Source: Paraeggerthella hominis (lineage in GTDB: Bacteria > Actinomycetota > Coriobacteriia > Coriobacteriales > Eggerthellaceae). Taken from it: 64,000 bases of DNA. The DNA is taken from the NCBI RefSeq assembly GCF_021044775.1, contig NZ_JAJNOQ010000010.1, positions 1-64,000 on the forward strand, written 5' to 3'. How positions within the stretch are numbered: position 1 is the first letter of the stretch; each line of letters opens with the position of its first letter. The notes beneath the pieces are model-generated. The model was not told the DNA's origin. It searched no databases and was given only the letters and a program-made list of their open reading frames with translations. The position numbers and the translations under genes were made by a program. Shown in pieces: positions 7,872-16,558 of the stretch.

Positions 7872-7948
7872 TGGTCGGGATGACAGGATTCGAACCTGCG
7901 ACATCCTGCTCCCAAAGCAGGCGCGCTACCAGGCTGCGCCACATCCCG
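7872..7948 (-). tRNA. tRNA-Pro (anticodon TGG)
   Basis: Read on the minus strand: acceptor stem CGGGATG/CATCCCG, discriminator A, encoded CCA, anticodon loop TTTGGGA giving TGG, and T arm CAGGTTCGAATCCTG. Length is 77 bases including CCA. Confidence 0.96.
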
Positions 7949-8076
7949 ACGTTCGGCTTGACGAAAGCCTATACATGATAAACGAACCGCATGATAATGG
8001 CAAACGCAAAGACGGCAAACGCCGGAGGGCAGCTCGAACGGCCCCGTACGACGTACGGCGCTTCAGCGAGCGGTTG

Positions 8077-8679
8077 CTAGCGCTTCGCCTCCAGCTTCGA
8101 TCGCAGCTCGCGCAGGGCATTGCCGCGATGAGACACCGCGTTCTTCTCTTCGGGAAGCGCCTCGGCAAGCGTACGGCCATCCGCGAACACGTCCGGCAGG
8201 AACAGCGGGTCGTACCCGAAGCCGTTGCTCCCCCGCTCCTCATGCCCGATCCGGCCCTCCACGGTACCTCGCGCCACCGTCTCCGAACCGTCTTCGTCGA
8301 TCAGCACGAGCGTGCACACGAATCGCGCCGTACGGTCGCGATCGGGCACGTCCGCAAGCGCTGAGAGAAGCTTGGCGTTGTTGTCGGCATCGGTGGCGTC
8401 TTCGCCTGCGTAACGAGCCGAGTACACGCCGGGCGCGCCGTCGAGCGCGTCGACCTCAAGACCGGAGTCATCGGCCAAAACGGCCTTCCCGCCGCTCGCT
8501 TCGTGCGCCGCGCGCGCCTTGATGCGCGCGTTGCCCAAAAACGTATCGGCATCTTCTGCAGGGTCGGACTGGATCCCCAGCTGACGCAGCGTGCCGAACT
8601 CCCAACCGGGAAAGTCCAGCGCCTCGGCGATCTCCTGAGCCTTATGAGCATTGTTGCTTGCGATGACAACCGTTTTCAT
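8077..8679 (-). CDS. rdgB: XTP/dITP diphosphatase (RdgB/HAM1 family)
   Basis: A 200-residue house-cleaning pyrophosphatase that removes ITP, dITP and XTP from the nucleotide pool. It begins MKTVVIASNNAHK (substrate-binding SNN-x-HK, residues 8-13), with the catalytic Asp pair ADDSGLEVDAL at 70-71, GVYSARYAG, and the C-terminal GNGFGYDPLF-like block (SNGFGYDPLF) and SHRGNAL. AAAGG precedes the ATG; the longer in-frame open region upstream overlaps murI and is not used. It follows murI by 52 bases in the usual murI-rdgB order. Confidence 0.96.
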   Translation of the reverse strand: MKTVVIASNNAHKAQEIAEALDFPGWEFGTLRQLGIQSDPAEDADTFLGNARIKARAAHEASGGKAVLADDSGLEVDALDGAPGVYSARYAGEDATDADNNAKLLSALADVPDRDRTARFVCTLVLIDEDGSETVARGTVEGRIGHEERGSNGFGYDPLFLPDVFADGRTLAEALPEEKNAVSHRGNALRELRSKLEAKR

Positions 8680-8731
8680 GCGATGCCTTTCGTCTCTTTC
8701 ATGCCAGCGGCCTGTAGCTGACGCAAAATGC

Positions 8732-9649
8732 CTACGAGCACGGGGGAAAGTCCACGCGCCCGGCGGCGTCGATAGGATTGCGAAACACCCGGCTGCCGAA
8801 CGTGCGGAACTCTTCGGCATCCTCTCCGGTGGTGTAGAACTCGTAGCGCGGCACATGGTCGCACGAAGCAAGGGCTCCGCGTCGACCGAGTATCTGCATC
8901 ACGTCGTTCGCGGCTTCCTTAGCCGACGAGATGAGCGTGACATCGCGCCCCACCACGCCGCCTATCAGCGCTTTCAGCAACGGAAAATGCGTGCAGCCAA
9001 GCACCAACGTGTCGATATCGCATCGACGGAGCGGCTCGAGATACTCCTTCGCGATTTCCTGGAACGCCGGACGGATGTAGACCTTCGACGCAAGCGAGGT
9101 GTAGTTTTCAATGGGTCCCTCGGCCATGCGAATGCCCTGCTCGGCAATCTCGACGAAACGGGGCGTAGCCGTCGAGAACACGGTGATCCCCGCGTCGATA
9201 TGGCGGATGGCGTCGGTGTACGCGTTCGAGTCCACCGTCGCCTTCGTTGCAATTACCCCGACCCGGCGACTCTTCGTAGCGTGAACCGCCGCACGAGCCC
9301 CAGGTTCCACCACGCCGATGACCGGCACGGGAAACGTCTTTTGAGCATGAGCCAAACCGGCAGCCGTCGCCGTGTTGCACGCGATGACGATGAGCTTGAC
9401 GCCGCGCTCCACCAGCCAGCCGCCGATCTGCTGCACGAATCCGTCAACCTCGGACAACGAGCGGGGCCCGTAGGGACAGCGAGCCGAATCTCCCAGGTAC
9501 GTGATAGACTCGTGCGGAAGGACCTTCGCGATCTCGCGCGCAACGGTAAGCCCGCCAAAGCCTGAATCGAACACGCCGATCGGCGCGTTGTCGTAAGGAA
9601 TGCGCAATCCGTTCTCGCGCGACTCGGTAGATGTTCGAAGATCGTCCAT
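8732..9649 (-). CDS. murI: Glutamate racemase
   Basis: Supplies D-glutamate for peptidoglycan. The two catalytic cysteines are visible in VIACNTATAAG (Cys91) and LVLGCTHFPLL (Cys219), together with the N-terminal GVFDSGFGGLTV and LGDSARCPYG blocks. At 305 residues it is about 40 longer than most homologues because of an extra N-terminal 20 and a C-terminal extension. The ATG at 9649 lies only seven bases after a TATACT element (complement of 9657-9662) and has no clear ribosome binding site, so the mRNA may be leaderless. It forms an operon with rdgB. Confidence 0.95.
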   Translation of the reverse strand: MDDLRTSTESRENGLRIPYDNAPIGVFDSGFGGLTVAREIAKVLPHESITYLGDSARCPYGPRSLSEVDGFVQQIGGWLVERGVKLIVIACNTATAAGLAHAQKTFPVPVIGVVEPGARAAVHATKSRRVGVIATKATVDSNAYTDAIRHIDAGITVFSTATPRFVEIAEQGIRMAEGPIENYTSLASKVYIRPAFQEIAKEYLEPLRRCDIDTLVLGCTHFPLLKALIGGVVGRDVTLISSAKEAANDVMQILGRRGALASCDHVPRYEFYTTGEDAEEFRTFGSRVFRNPIDAAGRVDFPPCS

Positions 9650-9656
9650 GCATCCA

Positions 9657-9662
9657 AGTATA
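9657..9662 (-). promoter_or_regulatory. -10 element (TATACT) of murI, possible leaderless start
   Basis: TATACT on the minus strand ends seven bases before the murI ATG, placing transcription start at or within a base of the start codon. No purine-rich ribosome binding site lies between. Confidence 0.5.
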
Positions 9663-9765
9663 CCGCAGGCTCGGTTCATGCACCGAATCGGCACCGGGCT
9701 GCCATAGTTTCTGCTAATCTTGCAGCTGCCCTAAAATCCGAACGAACCCCCGAAGAAAGAAGCCC

Positions 9766-10704
9766 ATGAGCTTTCAAGCTATCGAATACCAGATGATCGT
9801 GCTGTTTTTAGCCATGGCGCTTGGATTCGTCGCGCGCAAGCTGCACGTCATGAGCGAGGAATCGGACAAGATGCTCTCGCGCCTGGTACTGACCATCACC
9901 CTCCCATGCACGATCCTGGCATCCGTCCTCACGCGCGACAGCCTGCCCGATCCCGCCACTATCGAAACCATCCTTTTGTTCTCGTGCCTCGCGTTCGCGC
10001 TGGTCCTTGCCATCGCCTTCGCCGTGCCGCTTCTGTTCGGGCTCAATCCCTCGAAACGCGGAACGTACAGCTTCATGCTGGCGTTCGGCAACACGGGCTT
10101 TCTGGGATACCCGGTGCTCGAAGCGGTTTTCGGCCGCGAGGCGGTTCTTTACGGAGCGATATTCAACATCCCTTTCAACATTTTGGTGTTTACCGTAGGC
10201 GTTATGATGCTCTCCCAATCCGAGCGAAGCCTGAAAGAACAGGTGCGCGAAGGCGCACGCAACCTGATCAGCCCCAGTCTGATCGCATGCCTTGCAACCA
10301 TGGCGCTCGCGCTTTTGAGCGTGACGGACATCGGCGTGTTCGGCGAAGCCATCGACACCATGGGCTCGATGACCACGCCAGCGGCGCTGCTCATCATTGG
10401 ATCGAGCCTGGCAACCGTGCCTGTAAAAACAATGATCACGCACTTCAGAACCTACATCATGGCGGCGTTTCGCCTGCTGATCATTCCCGTATGCATCTGG
10501 CTTGCGTTCAGTCCCTTCGTTGCCGACCCGCTGCTGCTCGGCGTGCTGGTCGTGGTGAACGGAATGCCCGTGGCAACGAACGGCACCATCCTATGCCTGC
10601 GCTACGGAGGAGATCTGAACACCATCATACGCGGAACGTTCGTGACGACCGCGCTTTCGCTTGTAACCATCCCCGTTCTTGCCGCTTTGGTGGGCGGCGT
10701 GTAG
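9766..10704 (+). CDS. AEC-family (auxin efflux carrier-like) membrane transporter
   Basis: A 312-residue integral membrane protein with about ten hydrophobic segments in the 5+5 arrangement of AEC transporters. The conserved N-terminal half includes LVLTITLPCTILASV and a GNTGFLGYPVL motif in helix 4; the C-terminal half includes GMPVATNGTI. AEC members export or exchange organic acids such as malate or malonate; the substrate here is not evident. AAGAAAGAAG precedes the ATG. It is followed after nine bases by a YbaK-type deacylase, probably co-transcribed although functionally unrelated. Confidence 0.88.
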   Translation: MSFQAIEYQMIVLFLAMALGFVARKLHVMSEESDKMLSRLVLTITLPCTILASVLTRDSLPDPATIETILLFSCLAFALVLAIAFAVPLLFGLNPSKRGTYSFMLAFGNTGFLGYPVLEAVFGREAVLYGAIFNIPFNILVFTVGVMMLSQSERSLKEQVREGARNLISPSLIACLATMALALLSVTDIGVFGEAIDTMGSMTTPAALLIIGSSLATVPVKTMITHFRTYIMAAFRLLIIPVCIWLAFSPFVADPLLLGVLVVVNGMPVATNGTILCLRYGGDLNTIIRGTFVTTALSLVTIPVLAALVGGV

Positions 10705-10713
10705 GAGCGAACC

Positions 10714-11199
10714 ATGTCCAAGCAACACGAAACGAAAACCAACGCCGTACGCGAACTGGAAGCAGCCCATGCCGACTTCGAAGCGCGCTTCTTCGACTGC
10801 CCCGAGGCCCTGTCGGGCGTCGAGGTGGCACAGCTTCTGGGACTCGACCAGGACCGCGTGTTCAAAACCCTGGTCACGCAGGGAAAATCGGGGGAACACT
10901 ACGTGTTCATGATACCCGTGGCCTGCGAACTCGATCTCAAGAAGGCAGCGGCGACCGTGAACGAGAAAGCCGTAGCCATGATCAAAGCGCGCGAGCTTTT
11001 ACCGCTCACCGGCTACGTGCACGGAGGCTGCTCTCCCGTGGGCATGAAAAAGCAGTTCGTCACGACCATCGACGAAACAGCCGAGCTGTTCGAGCGCATC
11101 GCCTTTTCCGGAGGGCGTATCGGATGCCAGGTGGAAATGCCGCTCTCCGAACTGGCGCGCATGATGCCGCTTGGCATAGCGGATCTGACCGTGGTATAG
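10714..11199 (+). CDS. ybaK: Cys-tRNA(Pro)/Cys-tRNA(Cys) deacylase, YbaK family
   Basis: A 161-residue aminoacyl-tRNA editing domain that hydrolyses mischarged Cys-tRNA(Pro). Conserved features include VFKTLVTQG, the lysine-rich DLKKAAATV segment, LTGYVHGGCSPVGMKK (the GGxSP region, here GGCSP) and IGCQVEMPLSELARM. Full length for the family. AGGAG overlaps the end of the upstream transporter gene. It converges on the L,D-transpeptidase gene with only one base between stop codons, so no separate terminator fits. Confidence 0.93.
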   Translation: MSKQHETKTNAVRELEAAHADFEARFFDCPEALSGVEVAQLLGLDQDRVFKTLVTQGKSGEHYVFMIPVACELDLKKAAATVNEKAVAMIKARELLPLTGYVHGGCSPVGMKKQFVTTIDETAELFERIAFSGGRIGCQVEMPLSELARMMPLGIADLTVV

Positions 11200-11200
11200 C

Positions 11201-12871
11201 CTACCAGTGGCTAACCACCACGTCACCCGGCTGAATGATGCCGTACAAAGCCGCAGCAGACGAAGGCGGCAGGTTCACGCAACCGTGGCTTCCGCCGCCG
11301 TCCTGGTACCTTGTACCGCCGAAATACGGCTGCCAATCGGCATCGTGCATGCCGATCACGTTGCCGACGAACGGCATCCAGTACTGCACGGTGGACTCGT
11401 ACTTCGAACCGTCCAGGTTCGTTCCCTTCAACACTGACGGAGAAGCCTTCGAGTTGAGCACGTACACGCCCGTGGGGGTATTGTGCGCGCCGTTAGGCGT
11501 GCCGCTCACGCACGGGGCCTCCCAGATCAGCGCGCCCGAAGCATCGTAGAAGCGAACGTACTGCTCGGACAGGTCGATGTCGCAGTACCGAGCGCCCCAG
11601 TCCTGGGCGCCGGCGCCATTGAACGCCGTGCCCGAAGAGAACGTGGGCACCTCCGCGCTCTGCACGCTTCCTGCAGCGACCGCCTCTTTCACCATGGCAA
11701 GAAGCGCATCGCGATCGACGTCCCATCCGTAAGACCCGCCCTGGACGGTAATCACCTTGCCGTCGGGCCGCGTGTACGTACGCGCCGTGCCCACGGTGTC
11801 GCACGCGGCAACCACCCCGTCGACCCACGCGGTAAGAGCCTCTTCGTTCAACGTAGCGTTCACGTCTTCGCCGAGCACGACCCACTGAGAAACAAGGTCG
11901 GGATTAACAGCGCCCACCTGGGTTCCGCCCATAGTGAGCGTGAGGTTCGCCTTGATCATGGTGTTGGCCGAATCGGCCGCAGCTTTCAGTCGCTGATCGG
12001 AGGAGAGGACGGTCGGCTTCTTCAGATGGTCGGCCGTCAGCTTGGCCGTGGGGTCGAGCGCTACCAACGCCTCGTCAGCCGCCCGCACAACCGCATCGGC
12101 ATCAAGGGCGGTTCCGGAGACCTCTGCTTTCACGACGAATGCGCCTACGGATTCATCGTAGGCAACCGTGGCATCCGCTGGCGGCGTAGCGGTTTCGTTG
12201 AACGTTTCCACAGCCTTACGTACGGCCTGCTCAAGGCCGGATTCGTTGAAGCTTGCAACCAATTTGTCGGTAGCATCGTGCGCGCGCGCCAGCTCAAGGG
12301 GCCACGCCCACGGGTTGACATCCGCATGAGCTTGCTGGACGATCTTTTCGGAATCAAGCGACAGACCGGCATCGGCAGCCGTCAACTTCAACGTGAACCC
12401 TTGCCCGGTCACGGTAAGCTTGTAATCCTCGACGGAGGATGCCAGAGAACGCTCGGCATCCGCGGAGGACATGAGCGACACGTCCACGTTGCCAATGGCG
12501 GAGTTCGGCATGAATCGATCGAAGAAGTACACCGACCCGCCGATGTATGCAGCAGCCGCCAGCGCCACGATCACGCCCAGCACGATGGCGAGCACCTTCA
12601 ACGGCCTGCGCCGCCGACGAGGAACGGCCATCGCATCCGCGGAGAGCGTATGGAGCGAGTCGGGAGACGCGTACACCTGCTCGGAAGCGTACATCAACGG
12701 ATAGTCCTCCGCCTTCGAAGCGGAAGCGGGCGGCATGGCGGCCGTCGCATCGGGAGCCGAAGAATCGGAGGGAACAGGAGAAAATACCTGCTCAGAATCG
12801 GTATCGTTCGGACGCTGCGCGCCAGCGGCATGACGGCCGTGCGCAGCCTTGTTATATTTCTTGTCGCTCAT
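11201..12871 (-). CDS. Membrane-anchored L,D-transpeptidase (YkuD) with peptidoglycan-binding repeats
   Basis: A 556-residue cell-wall enzyme that cross-links peptidoglycan stems 3-3 or attaches proteins. Order of parts: low-complexity cytoplasmic tail (1-84), RRRRRP stop-transfer then one transmembrane helix (about 91-113), an extracellular region of two PG_binding_4-like modules (about 130-400), and a C-terminal YkuD domain. The catalytic Cys is at about residue 531 in SHGCVNLPPSSAAALY. The start at MSDKKYNK has a GAGAGAG stretch before it. The Pro/Ala/Ser-rich cytoplasmic tail is unusually long. It is monocistronic and convergent with ybaK. Confidence 0.92.
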   Translation of the reverse strand: MSDKKYNKAAHGRHAAGAQRPNDTDSEQVFSPVPSDSSAPDATAAMPPASASKAEDYPLMYASEQVYASPDSLHTLSADAMAVPRRRRRPLKVLAIVLGVIVALAAAAYIGGSVYFFDRFMPNSAIGNVDVSLMSSADAERSLASSVEDYKLTVTGQGFTLKLTAADAGLSLDSEKIVQQAHADVNPWAWPLELARAHDATDKLVASFNESGLEQAVRKAVETFNETATPPADATVAYDESVGAFVVKAEVSGTALDADAVVRAADEALVALDPTAKLTADHLKKPTVLSSDQRLKAAADSANTMIKANLTLTMGGTQVGAVNPDLVSQWVVLGEDVNATLNEEALTAWVDGVVAACDTVGTARTYTRPDGKVITVQGGSYGWDVDRDALLAMVKEAVAAGSVQSAEVPTFSSGTAFNGAGAQDWGARYCDIDLSEQYVRFYDASGALIWEAPCVSGTPNGAHNTPTGVYVLNSKASPSVLKGTNLDGSKYESTVQYWMPFVGNVIGMHDADWQPYFGGTRYQDGGGSHGCVNLPPSSAAALYGIIQPGDVVVSHW

Positions 12872-13122
12872 AATCTCTCTCATGAGGTCGGGGCGTCGCA
12901 TTATTGTAGCAAGCAAAAGCTGCTTTTTCTGTAACAAAACGGCAGCAGCTACAACTAACGAGCCGTTCGGCGGCAGCGCGGAAGTCCCGGGGTTGGGCGC
13001 GAATCAGGGGCGTTTCCACGCGCTGGGTTGCCACCGACGCGTCCGAACCCGGGCTTCCGCTTGCCTGCGCACGCTTGAAGCAACAGCCCAACGAGCCTGC
13101 TCGCCCCATGCGAACCTGAAAC
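12872..13122. other. Gene-free stretch between the L,D-transpeptidase start and the ssrA terminator
   Basis: About 250 bases holding the L,D-transpeptidase promoter region (a TTATTGTAGC segment at 12900 gives a TACAAT -10 on the minus strand) and otherwise no recognisable gene or RNA. Confidence 0.5.
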
Positions 13123-13166
13123 AAAAAAAAGCCGCCCGATCTGCGATTTCGCACGATCTGGCGGCT
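13123..13166 (-). terminator. Rho-independent terminator of ssrA
   Basis: On the minus strand a long stem (AAGCCGCC-AGATCG-TGCG pairing with CGCAGATCGGGCGGCTT, with small bulges) is followed by a run of eight T (complement of 13123-13130). It begins about 10 bases beyond the tmRNA CCA end. Confidence 0.92.
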
Positions 13167-13175
13167 TGCTTGTCT

Positions 13176-13544
13176 TGGTGGAGGCGCGGAGAATCGAACT
13201 CCGGTCCATACTACATAATCCATGAGGCTCTACAAGCTTAGTCGTTGGTCGGATTTCGGACGGGCGCGGTCCATCGACAAACGTAGCCCAACCTAGCCGG
13301 TTCGATCTTTGCTTGAGCCATACCGGCTACGTGCTCAAGCGCATTCCCCTTAGTTGATGCCGGACCGAGAGTCGGGGAAATCCCAAGGCCGACAGCCAGG
13401 TGCGATTAAGCAGCCATGGCGAGCGCCGGAGCGCTCTGAGTGTTGTTCTTGCCAATTAAATTGACGGTACCCCTGTTTAACGTGGCGAGGAGACCACGAC
13501 CTGCTCCTCATTTCAAACGTACCATGTCGAAACCAGTCGCCCCC
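13176..13544 (-). ncRNA. ssrA: tmRNA (trans-translation)
   Basis: A 369-base one-piece tmRNA. The 5' end GGGGGCG pairs with CGCCTCC before the ACCA end (one G-U), and the 5' region GACTGGTTTCGACA is the tmRNA signature. The T arm reads GGAGTTCGATTCTCC. An internal frame (13453 down to 13406) encodes the tag GKNNTQSAPALAMAA and stops at TAA. It rescues stalled ribosomes with SmpB, whose gene is 940 bases upstream on the same strand. The resume codon appears to be GGC (Gly), inferred from the tag frame. The mature 3' CCA is encoded. Confidence 0.95.
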
Positions 13545-13777
13545 CTTGCATAAGGCAAGGCCGTTCGCCTGCTCGGCGAAACGTCCAGGGTCGATAAGCC
13601 CCACCTTGTCAAAGTTCACGCGACGACATCGCCTACCGGTGTATCGGAATGCCGGAGCGTCAGATGCATCGCGAACGTTCATTCTATCCGGTGATCCCGG
13701 TTTGTCAAGCGAAGGGCCTCCGAGCGCTTCCCCGAAGACCCTTCAACTAGGCAACTAGGCAGTTCGGCAAGCAGCCG

Positions 13778-14437
13778 CTACTTCTTCAAAAGCGAGCTGA
13801 AATCAAGGGCGCTCTTGATGTCGTCGAACGCACCCTTCAACTCAGCCGCAACGGCGATGCCGTCCTTGTAGATGGCGTTGACGTCCTCGGTCGCCTGAGC
13901 AACGCCTTCCTTCGTGATGCCCAGGTCGAATTCGTTGTCCTCCTCGGCACCCTCTTCTTCGTCCTCGTCGTCTTCGACGTACAGGTACTCGGCCTCCTCG
14001 CCGTCCTCCATGAGCACGAAGCCGATGCGATTGCCCTCGTCGTCTTCGATATAGCGGACGATATCGTCCTCGTCCAGCTCGAGCTCCACCAATTCGTACC
14101 CGTCGTCTTCATCGGAAGGCTCGTCGATGAACTCCTCGTCATCGTCGCCTACGATATGAAAGCCCTCCTCGGACAGATCGACTCCGGTCTTCTGCTCGAC
14201 GACCGCCGCCAGGCCGCCGTCGTCACCATCGGGGCTGGTCTCCCCTTCGCCGTCGGGCCCTTCTTCGGCGAAGAAGTCCTCGTACGCCTCCTCGAGGTTC
14301 GCTTCGTCGTCGCGTGGATCGAACTCTTCGTCATCTTGGAATTCCTCGACGTCTTCGATCTCGGTTTGCTGATCGATCAGCTCGGCCTCCGTTTCGGCGC
14401 CGGCTTCCATGCTCTCCAGCTGTTCGTCCAAGCCCAT
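13778..14437 (-). CDS. Extremely acidic protein of unknown function, downstream of smpB
   Basis: 219 residues, mostly Asp and Glu in long runs (for example DDEDEEEGAEEDNEFD), with two possible structured parts: a central strand-rich segment (GYELVELELDEDDIVRYIEDDEGNRIGFVLMEDG) and a C-terminal amphipathic helix (VAQATEDVNAIYKDGIAVAAELKGAFDD). No signal peptide, membrane segment or known catalytic motif. The start MGLDEQ has AAGGAGG six bases upstream. It lies 50 bases after smpB and before ssrA on the same strand, which suggests a link with trans-translation or ribosome/RNA handling. That is inference; I do not recognise the family. Confidence 0.8.
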   Translation of the reverse strand: MGLDEQLESMEAGAETEAELIDQQTEIEDVEEFQDDEEFDPRDDEANLEEAYEDFFAEEGPDGEGETSPDGDDGGLAAVVEQKTGVDLSEEGFHIVGDDDEEFIDEPSDEDDGYELVELELDEDDIVRYIEDDEGNRIGFVLMEDGEEAEYLYVEDDEDEEEGAEEDNEFDLGITKEGVAQATEDVNAIYKDGIAVAAELKGAFDDIKSALDFSSLLKK

Positions 14438-14487
14438 GATGGCCTCCTTTTCCACTTCGTCGACCGGCGCGAGGCGCGGCTCGGCAT

Positions 14488-14952
14488 CTAACGGTTGCGC
14501 TCCTTCAGCGCTCGCTCCACCTCGCGGCGAGAATCGCGGGCAGCCATGCTGGCTCGCTTGTCGTAGAGCTTCTTGCCGCGCGCGACCGCCAGCTCCACCT
14601 TCACGAGCGAATTCTCCTTGAAGTACATCTTAAGGGGCACGATGGCCATGCCCTTTTCCTTCACCTGCTCTTGCAGCTGGCGAATCTCCTTCTTATGGAG
14701 CAGCAGCTTGCGCTTGCGGTCCGAATCCACGTTCGCGATGTTGCCGTGCGTGTAGGGAGGAATGTGCACGTTGTGCAGCCACACCTCCCCGTTGCGGACG
14801 AGCGCGAAGCAATCCGTCAGCTGGCAGTGGTTCTCGCGCAGCGAGCGCACTTCGGTGCCCGTCAGCTCGATGCCGGCCTCCAGCGTTTCGAGGATCTCGT
14901 ACTCGTGGAACGCCTTGCGGTTCTTGGCTATGGTCTGCGCTTCGCGTTTCAT
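14488..14952 (-). CDS. smpB: SsrA-binding protein
   Basis: A 154-residue SmpB, which binds the tRNA-like domain of tmRNA and places it in stalled ribosomes. Conserved blocks: AKNRKAFHEYEI at the N-terminus, ELTGTEVRSLR, HIPPYTHGN, RKLLLHKKEI, the VPLKMYFKENSLVKVELAVARGKK core and the basic C-terminal tail that enters the mRNA channel. It follows an M42 peptidase gene by 15 bases and precedes the acidic-protein gene. Confidence 0.97.
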   Translation of the reverse strand: MKREAQTIAKNRKAFHEYEILETLEAGIELTGTEVRSLRENHCQLTDCFALVRNGEVWLHNVHIPPYTHGNIANVDSDRKRKLLLHKKEIRQLQEQVKEKGMAIVPLKMYFKENSLVKVELAVARGKKLYDKRASMAARDSRREVERALKERNR

Positions 14953-14967
14953 GAGCGTGTTACTCTC

Positions 14968-16119
14968 CTACTCCGCAGCGGCTTCGCGAAGCGCGTCGGC
15001 CGCAACGTCGGAATCCGCCGGGTCCTGCGCGTCGCTCGCATAGCCGCCCATGCCCGGCACGAAGCTTGCGTCCTCGTCCAGATCCAGCGCGAAGCGAACC
15101 AGCAAGCGCACCGTGGCGTCCAGGTCGGACAGGCACACCACCTCGGTGGGCGTGTGCATGTAGCGCAGCGGCACGGACACGAGGCCCGTGGGGATGCCGC
15201 CGCGCGTCACCTGAATGGCGCGCGCATCGGTGCCGGTCACCGCAGGCTCGGCCTCGATCTGGTACGGAATGCCCTCGGCCTTCGCCGCAGCCACCAAACG
15301 CTCGAACACTTCGGGGTTGATGTTGGGGCCGCGCGCAATGACGGGGCCTTCGCCGCACACGATCTTGCCGTACTTGGTCTTTTCGATGCCGGGGTAATCG
15401 GTGGCATGAGTGACGTCGAAGGCGATGGCCACGTCCGGGTTCTCGCCGTATGCGGACGTGGTTGCCCCGCGCACGCCGATCTCCTCCTGCACCGTGGCGG
15501 CCGCGATGAAGTCGCCTTGCGCACGGCCCGCCTTGGCCAGCTTCTCGAGCACGCGCGTGACCACCCACACGCCCGCCTTGTCGTCGAACGCGCGCGACAC
15601 GGCCATGTTGCTGCCGAAGCGCTCGAAGCCCACGCCGAACGTGATGACGTCGCCCACGCGCACGAGCTTCTTCACGCGCTTGGCCGGCATGCCCAGGTCG
15701 ATGACCAGCTGATCGATCGGCGTCACGTTCTTGCGCTCGTCGGCCTTGATCAGGTGGATGGGCTTGCGCCCCACCACACCGCGCAGAGGCTCGATCGAGT
15801 TGGAGGCGTGCACGTCCACGCGCAAGCCGGGCAGGATGGCCGCGTCGACGCCGCCCACGGCAGACACCGACAGAAAGCCGTCGTCGGAAACGTAGGTAAC
15901 CATAACGCCGATCTCGTCCATGTGGGCAGCCAGCATGAGCGACGGACCCAGCCCGCGCCCGAACAGCCGCGCATGGACCGAGCCCATGACGTCGGTCTGA
16001 ATCTCGTCCGCCGTGTCGGCAAGGCGCTCGCGGACAACCTTGGCCACCGCGATCTCGCTTCCGGTGGGCGACGGGGTTTCCAAAAGCCGCTTGAGGTATT
16101 TCACCTGGTTTTTCTTCAT
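14968..16119 (-). CDS. M42-family metallo-aminopeptidase
   Basis: A 383-residue di-metal aminopeptidase of the M42 (glutamyl aminopeptidase/deblocking) family, cytoplasmic and usually a tetrahedral dodecamer. Metal and catalytic motifs: AAHMDEIG (first His/Asp), SRAFDDKAG (bridging Asp), VQEEIGVRG (catalytic and metal Glu), AFDVTHATD and the late MHTPTEVV His. It degrades peptides released by the proteasome-like or Clp proteases. It is the first gene of the peptidase-smpB-acidic protein run. Confidence 0.93.
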   Translation of the reverse strand: MKKNQVKYLKRLLETPSPTGSEIAVAKVVRERLADTADEIQTDVMGSVHARLFGRGLGPSLMLAAHMDEIGVMVTYVSDDGFLSVSAVGGVDAAILPGLRVDVHASNSIEPLRGVVGRKPIHLIKADERKNVTPIDQLVIDLGMPAKRVKKLVRVGDVITFGVGFERFGSNMAVSRAFDDKAGVWVVTRVLEKLAKAGRAQGDFIAAATVQEEIGVRGATTSAYGENPDVAIAFDVTHATDYPGIEKTKYGKIVCGEGPVIARGPNINPEVFERLVAAAKAEGIPYQIEAEPAVTGTDARAIQVTRGGIPTGLVSVPLRYMHTPTEVVCLSDLDATVRLLVRFALDLDEDASFVPGMGGYASDAQDPADSDVAADALREAAAE

Positions 16120-16156
16120 GATGCTCCTTATGAGACGATGCCGCTTTCGCGCGCGG

Positions 16157-16438
16157 CTACCACCATTCCTTCTTCTTCGCGCGTTTGCGCTCGGGCTTCG
16201 GCGCTCGGAAATCGAGTTCCAGCTGCTCGTCGCAGGCCACCGTGGTGGCTTTTTTGCGCTCGACCTTCACGATGCTCCACGACACGGCGTCTTTTCCGTA
16301 CAGCTCGAGCATCTTCAGGCGCGCATCGCGCTGGTTGCCCTTGGTTCCCGCACGGGACTCGCTCTCGAATTCGAACAGGCCCTTCGCTCGAGCGTCGGAA
16401 GCGACGGGGGAAGAGTAATGGGCGATGTAGGTTTGCAT
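16157..16438 (-). CDS. Small conserved-looking protein of unknown function
   Basis: A 93-residue soluble protein, MQTYIAHYSSPVASDARAKG at the N-terminus and a basic KPERKRAKKKEWW tail. The mid-part FEFESESRAGTKGNQRDARLKML is reminiscent of small nucleic-acid-associated proteins but matches no family I recognise. A GGACGG stretch precedes the ATG. It lies 37 bases upstream of the M42 peptidase gene on the same strand. Confidence 0.6.
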   Translation of the reverse strand: MQTYIAHYSSPVASDARAKGLFEFESESRAGTKGNQRDARLKMLELYGKDAVSWSIVKVERKKATTVACDEQLELDFRAPKPERKRAKKKEWW

Positions 16439-16558
16439 ATCCGTCCTTCTTGCAATGCTTGGTGCTTGTGAGCAATCTTACCACGAGCCGCACCTCTCGC
16501 GATGACGAGCGCTGGACTTCGAATAACCGTCACGCCCTTGACACCGGACGACCCGAAA

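Noticed and set aside
8740..8760. RNase P RNA-like GGGGGAAAGTCC stretch
   Set aside because: It lies in the conserved C-terminal coding part of murI and lacks the surrounding RNase P RNA core.
12847..13241. A plus-strand open frame covering the ssrA 3' end
   Set aside because: It overlaps tmRNA and its terminator, and its end contains tRNA-like sequence; there is no ribosome binding site.
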